This document shows positions 13,801-23,700 of a stretch of 64,000 bases of DNA, piece after piece (the stretch's first letter is position 1; each line of letters opens with the position of its first letter). Position numbers and translations under genes: made by a program. Below the pieces are notes generated by a model. The model was not told where the DNA came from and made no database searches. It saw nothing but the letters and a program-made list of their open reading frames with translations. The stretch is from contig QNGE01000839.1 of the NCBI GenBank assembly GCA_008508345.1, positions 1 through 64,000 of the forward strand. Direction: 5' to 3'. This DNA is from Paragonimus westermani (taxonomy: Eukaryota; Platyhelminthes; Trematoda; Plagiorchiida; Troglotrematidae).

Positions 13801-14819
13801 TATCCCATATTTTTTTATTAAAAACTATCTAGAAGTTCGGAAAATGTCTTTTCATTTTAACCAGGTTGAACCGTTATACCCCTTCGTCAATTCGATCAGT
13901 GGTTCGAAGAAATTTGAGTCTGCGCTATTCTTGATTGTACAAGAATGACCGCTTTGTTTATTTAAATTGACAGTTATTGAAGTGGTCTGCTGCAATACTT
14001 TTGTCAAAGGCTGTAAACACGAGTGACTTGCAGTCGACAGAAAAACTTAATTTAAGATGAAATCAGTTATTTTTTGATATGTTTCGGGCTAGGAGGTTAC
14101 TTCGAAGACACTATGCATTGCCAACGAATTACCGTGTTTCAGAAACGTCAGTGAACCACCCAACTTGTTCCGACCATATTCTAAGACGAGGGACGTTGGA
14201 AGTCGGTGAACATCTGGAATTTCATTGAGAGTAATTACTTTCACTGGCTGAAATGAAGTTGCCGTTAAATAAATCACTATTGCCACACATGTTGCACATG
14301 CCGAAAATTCCATCTGATCTGGAATTTACATTTAAAAAAAAGTAGCGAATGGGGAATTCCCGGAAAGTAAACATGACCGAGTTTCGCCACCTGATATTCC
14401 TCTTCATATACTAGCTGAGAGTTATGTCGTTTCTTAAACACTCTATCCGGTTATTTGATTCGTTTCAAAGCTCGTTCTCTTCAACTTCAAGTGAGCATGT
14501 GAAATTCCCACGCTAGTTTACTCTAATCAGCAACTAAGGCTTTATGTTTTATCTGTTAAAGGTTATAGCAACTGATGACTGCTCACTACGACAATTAAAC
14601 TTCTAAACCATTTAGTTGCAGTATAACAAGCTGAAAACATGTTACTCAACTCCGTGGGATTTAGAACTGATTCAAATTCAAGTGCTTAACAGGAAATCGG
14701 CCACGCTTAGTGCAGAATTTCTTGTTTGGCAGTCATCATGAGGTTATACAATGGGACCGTGATAACTTTTGTTGGCAGTGTCAGTCGAGCCCTAACTAGA
14801 AATACCGTGGTATACTTCA
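4870..14819. other. non-coding DNA, no recognisable gene
   Basis: About 10 kb with only short frames (at most 130 codons, at 9612-10004 on the minus strand), none resembling a known family. Apart from the hammerhead-like hairpin at 6305-6342 no repeat or gene was recognised. Likely intergenic or intronic. Confidence 0.5.
6305..6342 (-). repeat. decayed hammerhead-like hairpin
   Basis: Minus strand: GTTA, then CTGAGGA, a perfect GCGC TGATA GCGC hairpin in the helix II position, then TCGTGTGAC and TAAC, which pairs with the first GTTA (helix I). CTGAGGA differs by one base from the hammerhead core; the GAAA box is lost. Probably a dead copy of a retroelement ribozyme. Confidence 0.35.
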
Positions 14820-15056
14820 TTACTGATGTGGGTAAATCGTCCATGTTCAGGGGATTTTGATGTAGGTTCTCTTGTGTTACTACAAAACAATTCCAAAAAC
14901 TTTCCAGCCGGCCCCTTTCGAAAAGAAGCACTAGACTCGAGTTTCGCTCTCATTAGAGCTCATCAGTAGTGCATATCCTTGCCACGACCGGGATTTGAAC
15001 TCCGGACATTCCAATCATGAGGCAACCGTGTTAACCACTGCGCCATTGACCTCACA
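14820..15056 (-). mobile_element. tRNA-derived SINE with hammerhead ribozyme (copy A)
   Basis: A minus-strand short interspersed element. Its head is tRNA-like: A box TGGCGCAGTGG at 15035-15045 and B box GAGTTCAAATCC at 14991-15002, about 33 bases apart, as in a polymerase III internal promoter. It is followed by an intact hammerhead ribozyme (14928-14972) and a body continuing to about 14820. Body and ribozyme are shared with three copies on the plus strand at 15.33-15.47, 16.36-16.56 and 16.75-16.87 kb. Head, then ribozyme, is the organisation known for the schistosome SINE Sm-alpha. It encodes no protein and would rely on a LINE for retrotransposition. The outer boundaries are approximate; the element is close to the gap at 15112. 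Confidence 0.8.
14928..14972 (-). ncRNA. type I hammerhead ribozyme, intact core
   Basis: Read on the minus strand: helix I GCACTA pairs perfectly with TAGTGC; core CTGATGA; helix II GCTCT pairs with AGAGC around loop AATG; GAAA; a very short helix III within CTCGAG; cleavage triplet GTC, so self-cleavage is predicted between 14934 and 14933. Every invariant hammerhead base is present. It lies 3' of the A and B boxes of the SINE and would release or process the SINE transcript. Activity is inferred from the conserved core, not observed. Confidence 0.88.
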
Positions 15057-15111
15057 TTAGGCACGACCGAATCATCCAATCCGAACGCTCAACCACTCTC
15101 GCTTGTGAGCA

Positions 15112-15208
15112 NNNNNNNNNNNNNNNNNNNNNNNNNNNNNNNNNNNNNNNNNNNNNNNNNNNNNNNNNNNNNNNNNNNNNNNNNNNNNNNNNNNNNNNNN
15201 NNNNNNNN
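15112..15208. other. assembly gap (97 N)
   Basis: Run of unresolved bases inside the SINE nest. Repeats on both sides probably caused it. Confidence 0.99.
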
Positions 15209-15329
15209 GAACATGCTTGATGTTCTTAGGAATCAATTGGCTCAACAATAACAATGAAGGGAAAAATCTGTACAGGACAATGTAGAATACATGGGAAAGT
15301 TACACTGAAAGTATGAAATCAATATCGGT

Positions 15330-15465
15330 TTGCCATGGACTCTAATGGTTATCCATGCGACAAAACATCAATTCTACGCGCCACTCGACAGTTGCTAGAA
15401 AGTCTATCTAAATGTGAAGGCTGCGATCATGTTGTGAGTGATGTTCAACTTGAAGTTACAGGGCC
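15330..15465 (+). mobile_element. SINE copy B, decayed
   Basis: Contains GACTCTAATGG, then AAAACATCAATTCTACGCGC, which aligns to the GAAAC, GTC and helix I part of the ribozyme in copy A. It is followed by body sequence with GCTGC and GTTCAACTTGAAGTTAC that aligns to the body of the copy at 16.4 kb. No tRNA-like head could be recognised. Strongly diverged. Confidence 0.5.
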
Positions 15466-15954
15466 GTTGTATTGACCGCATACCCTACTGTCTACCGATA
15501 AATGATCACATGCTTATGGGTATGAGGAATCGGTCAGACTGTTTTGTTGTTGTTGATTGTGAATTTTGCTCACCAAACACACCTCAGTCACGGAAGCCGT
15601 AGTTAAAACCTAAATCTGGGCGGGAGGTTGTCTCATTGACGCATGAGAGCTTTCAAACGTGTGTAAGCGTACCAGCTAATCCGTGCTAGCTGGGTACGCA
15701 GTTTTTTACCTAACGTGTATTCGCAACCCCTCACTAGTACCCATTATAAAAGACCAATGCAAGGCGAAACGTTTACTGCGTCAATTGTGATAACGTCTGA
15801 CCTACTGCTGTCCCACCTGACCAGCTTCTCTTAAGTAGGGATTAAGCTGCATTTTTGTGGCTTTTGCGGTTCTTCATGTCAAAAGTTAGATAATATCAAC
15901 CTATTGTAGTCAGGTTGTGAGTTAACGTGAAGTTGCCATGAACGCGGCTGGCTT

Positions 15955-16125
15955 TGGAGAACGTTTCGACGCAGTCATCCTAATGGACTACCTGCAAAGT
16001 AACAATTAATTGTTGCAAGCCATTTCAACTCACACAACATGAATATCTCGAGAAACTCAAACCCGTGACCTGTTGAAAACTCTCAGTAAAACAATTCAGA
16101 CCCCTAACCGCTAGGCCATGAGATA
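15955..16125 (-). mobile_element. second type of tRNA-derived SINE
   Basis: Minus strand: A box TGGCCTAGCGGTTAGGGG at 16101-16118 and a B-box-like GGGTTTGAGTTTC at 16052-16064. After about 60 bases comes ATTAGGA, a GAC TGC GTC hairpin and GAAACGTT (15960-15984), a hammerhead-like tail in which CTGATGA is altered. Head and body differ from copies A-D, so this is a distinct SINE family or a distant relative with the same design. Confidence 0.55.
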
Positions 16126-16359
16126 GCGGCTGCTGAGGCTACGACAGTGTTCGAGCTAATTTTTTGCTTTCTGTACTTTCTGTGTTCAACATCAGAATTG
16201 AACTTTTTACTTCGGCTCCCTTGTGTGTATGCTGATAAAATCAAACTAATTCTACGATGGTCATTGTGAGTGGATTCGTCGAATCTGCTTACCTCAGCCA
16301 GGTGCACAGCAATCGAGTTGAGTAGCTCGTCAGAATTGGGGACGCTTATGTTCCTGTTT

Positions 16360-16560
16360 GCTTCCGTCAGTCACAGTTCAAACATCAGCCATGACAAGAA
16401 CACAAAATATTGACAAGACCTGTTAAAAACAAAACTCGAGTCTAGCGCACCGCTTAGAAGAAGCCGAGTGTAGGATTTGTTAGAATGTGACAGCTGCAAT
16501 CCATTGTAAGTAACGTTCAATTTAGGTGGAATCAAAATCTCTTGCTGTTCATCAGTAACC
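16360..16560 (+). mobile_element. SINE copy C with decayed hammerhead
   Basis: A B-box remnant AGTTCAAACATC at 16375-16386 is followed by TTGACAA (for CTGATGA, 16410-16416), AAAAC (for GAAAC, 16431-16435), then TCGAGTC and TAGCGC, which match the 3' half of the intact ribozyme almost exactly. The downstream body (TTGTAAGTAACG, then GGAATCAAAATCTC, CATCAGTAACC) matches the body of copy A. Most differences are transitions, as expected of an old neutral copy. Confidence 0.65.
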
Positions 16561-16744
16561 AAGATTCCGTTCAAAAAGTCAATGATTTCTCTGAGTTCAC
16601 CCTTGAGATAGGCCCCTGTCATTAGGTTACGGACTGGAGATAACGGTATAGTTACTCTTTCACTTATCAATGCTGTCGAACCACCTTAGTATTACTCCCA
16701 AGTGAGCGTGACTCAGTGTTTACCTTTGATAATTGTTGGTTGTG

Positions 16745-16870
16745 CTTAATGTGAGGTCACTGGCACAGTGATCAACGTGGTTACCCCAGGAAAACTTTGT
16801 CAGGGTTGGAGTCAGCAATATACACCACGGACGAGCTCCAACGTGAGAGAAACTAAATTCGGCTGTTTCT
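16745..16870 (+). mobile_element. SINE copy D with decayed hammerhead
   Basis: AATGTGAGGTCACTGGCACA aligns to the tRNA-like head of copy A (A box TGGCACAGTG at 16761-16770). CGGACGA (16828-16834), GCTCCAACGTGAGA and GAAAC (16849-16853) align to core, helix II and GAAAC of the intact ribozyme. Two core changes and loss of helix I pairing make it inactive. Confidence 0.7.
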
Positions 16871-19800
16871 TTCCGAATCGGGCTGGGTAACGATTTATGG
16901 AAGCGTTATAGCTACGTACATTTGTGAGTGACATTTATACGGTATAAACCAAAATCACTGGTACTCACCACTAATCAAATTGTCACCGAGCGAGTTAATG
17001 AGTTTTGTGATATTAGACTGGCGAAAATTCTAAATCGTGGAGTCGTTGATCGTAATTTGAATCAGCTACTTTTTTTGAAAGTGACCATCAAACTGTGTGT
17101 TGGTTCAAACATTGTAAATTGACGTTGAAGTTGTATCGCATAGTTTGGTCGATAACAGTTAAATGCACAAACATCAACTACTAACAGCGTAAAGGAAAGT
17201 AGAGTTGTATTATGTTTTCTAAATAAAACGTTTCCGAGGCTATGTTGGTTTGTAAACGATCACTGATGCTGACGTTCATGTCTCGTTTCTGCTCACTATA
17301 CATTTATCCTCACTGTTGGCAACTGGACAGCTGAGCAAACGGACACACCTGTAGAGTTAACGGATAGATTTGCTTGGAACAATATCAACTGAACAATTTC
17401 GCGATTGTTTAATTCAATTACGCAGGTGACTGTTGTGTAGAAACAAGCTGAGGTTTGTGTTTCTTTTGTAACTGGTCGGCAAGTTGAGCGGTTATAAATA
17501 TTTTCAGAGGATTGAACCTTTCGTTTTATATTAACTGTCAACTAACAAAGAAAAACGGATTATGTTTTTAATACGAATCTTTTCGACACAATAGTTTCTT
17601 TTCATTGAAATTCTTTAGAACGACTGTATTAATATCATTTTTAAGGGGGTTCCGTTTATAGTCGTTGGGAAGTGTGTCAGCTATCCTGTAATTGAGACTT
17701 ACGAAAGTTTGTTTTATCTGGCCTTCTACGGAATACGGATTGTAGGAACCTGGGAAACGAGGTGGCTGTTCAGATTGATGTTTTATTAAATTAACGCTTT
17801 TCTACTGATCACCGGTAACTAGGTATGTCTTAAATAATCACTGGGTTTCAAAGCGCATAACGTGCAGCTGGGTTCTTCTGAACGTAGACAGCTTGATAAA
17901 ATGTGTTCTTAAGTAGACTCATGGAATATTTGGTTCATAAAACTTTGTATGAAGCAGTCGTAAGACGTTGTGTTTCATGAGACCTATATTGGTAAGTGAT
18001 CTCTCGATACAACTAAGGTGTAGCTTTCTCTATTTATTATCATTACGACAACGAAATATACAAAGTATATTTTGTGTCTAGATCTAAACGATCTTTTCAA
18101 CCGTTCAAGTGAGTTAGTCTTTTATTTGTAACTGGTCAATCATCAGAAATATCTGACTTGTACAAATAACGTTAGCCTACACTTTCTGAACAAAAGTTGG
18201 CGGTAGAAGGTTGATAATTATTGAACAACAAAGAAAACCATTGAGTTAACTGAGTCGACTAATAATTTTTGACAAGATCTGGAATCAGGCTACAAAACTA
18301 CAATTTGTAGCGACCATGAAACCGGTAGTGTTTCGGACGAATTTTGACCAGTGACCTCGTACTAATTATGGCAACATACAACATCTTTAAAAAATTTATA
18401 GCACGCCAAACACAACGTCGTCGGGGTCGGATTAATGACATAAGCAGAATATATAACCCGGTGGACAAGTTAATTATTCAGTGGTCACGAGTGTGCCTAA
18501 CATGATTTGAAAACCATTTAAACCCGATGGGGATTTCGGATTCGTATATAGCTTCCCAGTCAGGTCCATGGGAAAGAAATATCGGACTCATAAGGAGAAT
18601 ACAGCTTCCTGTGCGGATTTTTTCGAAGCAGCTATTTTACCTATCTCGCCAATGACTTCATGTCGAACAAGATTGAATTTGCCTGTCGGAATACATTCTC
18701 TTCAAGTATAAGCAAACTCAACATGCAATCCCATTAGCAAAAGGGAGGCACTTCACGGCGAGGTTTGCGCTCACGTTCTGCTCTAACACTTGTGAACGGG
18801 ATGCATATTTGATTTGTATCATGTGCAGCGTTGCTCGTTGCCCAGATTAAACTTATTTATAATCAGAAGGAAAACCTCATGAGTCTGAAATTCTAAGGAA
18901 CCTAAGTTAATGCCTATTGTGAGAAGGAGGGCGGAAAATGTGACCTCTTTAGAGATCACCTCAAAAACTTGAAGATACCAAGAAATACCAATATTTTCTA
19001 AAACATTCACCTGCAGGGCGTAGGTAAGGTTTTGACCGCAAAAGTTCTCAGTTTCAATCACTTCTGCACAGTATGTCTACCTATCTCAGATCCATTCTCT
19101 GTCGGAATTTCTTAATCACATTCTGCCTTAAGATTTCAATATTCTAGTGATTCCATTTTAACTCACACTAGCGTCAAATCGTTGCAGCATTTTGTGGAAA
19201 GGTTGATCATTGAGCATTACTGAATAGTTGCCTCCAGTAAACCAAATAAAACATTTAAAACAAATTCCTTCACGGAGATTCTATAAGACGAGCATACAGG
19301 CTCATTCGTTAGAAATCCAGGACAGCGGCAGATAATTTGATAGAAGGAGAACACACGAGGTATTTGATGCCCTATGCGACGACATGCGGCAGAAATATGG
19401 TGACTGAATTAAGAAACCAATGAACTTGTCATTAAACGTTGCAGGAGGTGATTAACTTCATTAGGAGTTTTGTTTAAAAATATTTCGTTAGAAACGGAAC
19501 GTTTGACACAATACCAGTATACTGAGATGAACGTCACAAACAGTCAAGTGTAAACATAAACTTAATGAACTTATGTTGAAATTATCAGTCCGATGTAAAA
19601 TGACCCTTCATAATCATAGAAGTGGTACAAATACGGAACAGTGAAAGCTTCCAACAACAGCACATTCAACTAATGAAGATCTGAGGGCAGTTTTGATCGC
19701 TTCATGTGTTGCCTGACATTTGATTTCAAATAGATTAAAAATCACTTGAAATTAGAAAGAAGTAGTCAGTTTTCCCAAATGACATAACAACGGCGTAAGT

Positions 19801-20209
19801 CGGCTTTGACTCTACGTCTAATGGGGAATATAATCATGTTATAAAACTATAAAAACCGTCCGGCTTGATACTTGCGGTGATTCACAATGCAATTTGGTAA
19901 CGGGAACGGGTGATGTACAGTACGTGAAATCTTATGTATACTAGTCTGGTTGATAGATATCCGATAGGCATCTTTTGCATACTATATGGAACATGAAGTG
20001 GTCCTGTCAGAAATGTGGGATGAAATGAGCTATTCAACTCCAATGTAATAAACTAAATTTTGGGCCCGGTAAACTGGTAAGTTACAAACATGTCATGTTA
20101 ACATGGCCTCTCGCATCGCTTGCCTGCCGTTCAAGTCGGTCGGCTCCTGCAGGACAAAGAACTACTGTGAATATATTTTTCTAATCTCATTCTCTGGCCG
20201 CTATGACTC
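16871..20209. other. non-coding DNA, nothing recognised
   Basis: AT-rich sequence with frames of at most about 80 codons. No gene, RNA or repeat was recognised. Confidence 0.5.
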
Positions 20210-20769
20210 TGATGACGTTTCATCATCATAGACAAAAATACATCAGCTGTTCATACTAATGCTTAACTGCCACACAACCATGAAGAAAAAGCAAACCATA
20301 TATATATATATCTATATGAAGAGAGAAGGGAAAAAAGGAGACGGAAGTGACCTAACTACTGAAAATAACTACAGTTATATTCAAACATTCAACATCAAGG
20401 TGCCTACACCTTACATACAAACAAACAAACAAACAAACAAACAAACAAACAAACAACCGAGCTGCAAATGAGAGTAAAGTGTCATCAGCGAGACAGCCTC
20501 CCTGCGGCTTTCACTACTCAGCGTCATTAATTGCACTCGCTTCACAGACAACTCGGCCAAACAACGACAACACTCACGCCACTGAGCTCGATTAGCCGCC
20601 ATCTCACCTAGAGTCTCCAACCACCGACTGACAGTCGCAAGGGCCCCAGCCGGGGAGACAAACTCAATCCACAGTGGCCAGTGGCCCCTTCGTGAACGAC
20701 TTCATTTCTCTACGCCAGGTCATTATCTGTCCCCCTCGCACCTTACAACAGTCGGTTGCAGTGTCAGCA
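20210..20769 (-). mobile_element. RTE-type LINE, 3' fragment (copy 2)
   Basis: Minus-strand fragment of the same LINE as the element at 35981-37790. Over about 550 bases the two run in parallel with close similarity by eye, including the end of the open frame (MAANRAQWRECCRCLAELS) and the 3' untranslated part. The 3' end finishes in short CAT/ATG repeats, as RTE elements do. The match stops abruptly at about 20769, the usual 5' truncation. It contains an expanded four-base repeat at 20417-20456. Confidence 0.8.
20417..20456. repeat. (ACAA)10 microsatellite
   Basis: Ten perfect ACAA units inside the LINE fragment. The 36 kb copy has only about two units here, so the tract expanded after insertion. 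A short TA repeat lies at about 20298-20312. Confidence 0.95.
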
Positions 20770-23700
20770 AACAAACACACTCCTATGGCAAGATTCAAGC
20801 TAATTTTGTCTTCATTAGTTTGAGATGACTGAAATGAGGTTCAAAGAGCGAATCGTTCTTTATCTGTTCCAGCCTTACTTCTTTCTGCCAACAACACCCC
20901 CAAACGACTGAACCTAAAATCTTTGCACACCACTCACATTTATGTTTCATCCTCCATTTCCATCTTTGGAACTAGTGACTTCTCAGGGAAGAGCTTGAAG
21001 CAAAGTATGAGGGTTACGAATTCTACTTCGTTCATTCCACCTCTACCCGAATAAAAATATAAAATACGTCCACGAACTGACTGCAAAATAAGCTTTGGAT
21101 TCGAGTTTTCTGCTACCGAGTTATCGGTGACTAAGCAGTCAATGAAGTTGTCTAGATAAAACGGGATACGCAGTTCGGCTGCCGATCGCGACAAGAATTT
21201 ACACCAACGGATTGCTCTAAAAGCAGCGAAACTCGGGTTCAGTGATAATTTTAAAGTGAGCCGGTAGGATGCAAAATTTGTGTCATCTGTTGAACTCTCA
21301 ACTATCCATCGGTATTTAACAAGGAAGCCTGGAACCTTGATAATCACAACTCATTTGCATTTGGCAACTTTATAGCACACAAATCCGTCAAATGAATTGG
21401 TCCGTTTGTCACGTTGACGTCAGTTTAGAACAAACACTGGTGCAGCAGGCTGATTGATCTTTTTGTACAGGCGTTATCCAGGGGCTAGTTATTCACAGAC
21501 TGTGTTGACTTGTTTACTGGTACAGCTGGGTAACCAGACAATCGCTTGTGAAACATTTTCTGTGAAGGCAAAAAGTACCAGGTTGCTAACAATCTCAGTT
21601 TGCCTGAGATGACATCATTCCTGGTTTCTTGAGGCGCACTGTGTTTACAGATCATTATTTCCAAGCGGCTCTCATATGTTCAGACTGCTATTTTTTAACA
21701 CAGAATTCGAAATCAATATTCATCTGGGTTCTAAGCTGTTACCGCGGTCGCTTTTTATTTTACGAAGTGTATGTCATATTATTTGCTCAGTGTAAGCTAG
21801 CAGGAAATTTCCGTTTAGTATGAACACTTCCTAGTACCACCTTGTAACTTACCAAAAAGCAAAGACGTTGCGTTAAGGGATTTGTTTGTTTCTGTGAATG
21901 ACTGTGTAGCAACTCAATGCTAGAGTGCAACACATCCCTTAAATTGCCGTCGGAAAGCTAAGGACAAATGAATGTATTACGCTCCTTGCAAAGTTAACTA
22001 CACTTTACATTAGACTAACCCTTGTGGATATACTTGTCACAAAGGTGGATCCCGTTTGAGGCAAGATAGCGATCGTTCACAATAACACTAGACTCATAGG
22101 AGCAGCTGTTGAGCGTATCATTTGAATGTCCTTAACTCCAGCTGATAGATTTAAGTAGTAGTCTGGGAAATGTATGCTGAAATTGCTCTAGACGTTGTCA
22201 CTAACTACTCGGGTGAATGATTGCCCTTGAACACTAATCCCTTTGAGGTAACGGCAATTCAGCTAACATCAGTTTGATTTTCAACAGAGATGAAGGTTTA
22301 ACAGGATGCCTACAAAATAAAAACAAACGAAACAATGTTTGTGAAACGAATACGGTTTTCTACGTGAATTCTGAATGTAACAAAAACTTAATTAATCCAG
22401 TGAAACTGTACAGTACAGTTTTTAGTCTTCACTGGAAAGAAAGCTGTAGGATGATTAGGAAATCGCATTTTAATACATCGCTGTTGAAAGAATCAAGAAA
22501 GCCTGCGAATGCTGTTTTGATGAGAATTGCGCCAGAAAGAAATGCTAGCGATGAGGTGAAACAAACATAGTGTTGTATGCAAACTCATTGCAGTTGCACA
22601 ACTATTCAGTTGAACATAAACATATATGTGACTGAACACTGAACACCAACAACTCTAACCAGAAAGGCTATTATACATCTATAGACATTTCCATACGTAC
22701 ACTAGAAAGCGTGTGAAATGAACACGTCACGTAAAATAACTTACAGAAATATTTCATACGTAAGGAAATTGTACAGAGCAAATGAGGTTTGACTCTTGTC
22801 TAGTTAGATGGCAAGTGTATGAACCTGAAAAGACAAACACATTTAGTGGAAACAGTAAGAGATATATCAACCTAATTTACGTGAATACAACCGGGTACCT
22901 GTAATCTATACTAGCCCAAACCAAAAGAACTGATAGTATAATGATTAGCGCTGTGGACATGAAACATAAGACAGTATCCGACAGGACGTTGTTTTGAGTA
23001 ATAACGGAGGTTTTTGGAATCTCTCGATTCACGTCCATGCTCCACAGCACCGAAAATTCACTTGATTGCCCCTCTAAAAACAGGACTGGTCCAGCCAATA
23101 GTATATCATAAAACTTTATATACCCTGGAGTGACACGTGAGGAGATAGATATGAACTGCTGTACCAGATACACACACACATGAAATTTGCGTAATTTGAA
23201 ACCGCCCTAGCACAGTTCGAGAAGAGATATAAAGTGTCTTCGAATAGTTTCTCTTTTGAAGTATGTTCGACAGTCTAGTGTTTCTGCAGATCTGCCACCA
23301 GTCACCCCATTGTGAAACCTAGAAACAAAAAACTTTTGCGATATTCAAACTTCACTTCACTGTTTGAAATTCTTGCTCTGTCAGTCAACAGTTCAACGAT
23401 AAATCAACGAACCAGACAACTGGCAATATTCATGAATTATTTTCATTGTCGTAAGCACCAGACCCGTTCATCGAAGAAAGATCCACCTAACTTCTGCTGT
23501 AACGTTCATGAAAATAAAAAACTGAATCAGAGACACTGATGGCAAGGAAGTAAAGGCGAATCGGAATACTGTACGTTGTGACGACAAGCTTTCTGCCCTC
23601 TGATCTTTGATCAGAAGTGAGAAACAGAATTGTTCTATTATACATGGTCCGCTTCTGTGGTTGGTACCTATGTGTACCGGCCAACGGATGAACGCAATCC

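Noticed and set aside
15740..15780. GAAACGTT near 15768, possible hammerhead tail on the plus strand
   Set aside because: The upstream seven bases (TTATAAA) and helix II do not fit convincingly.
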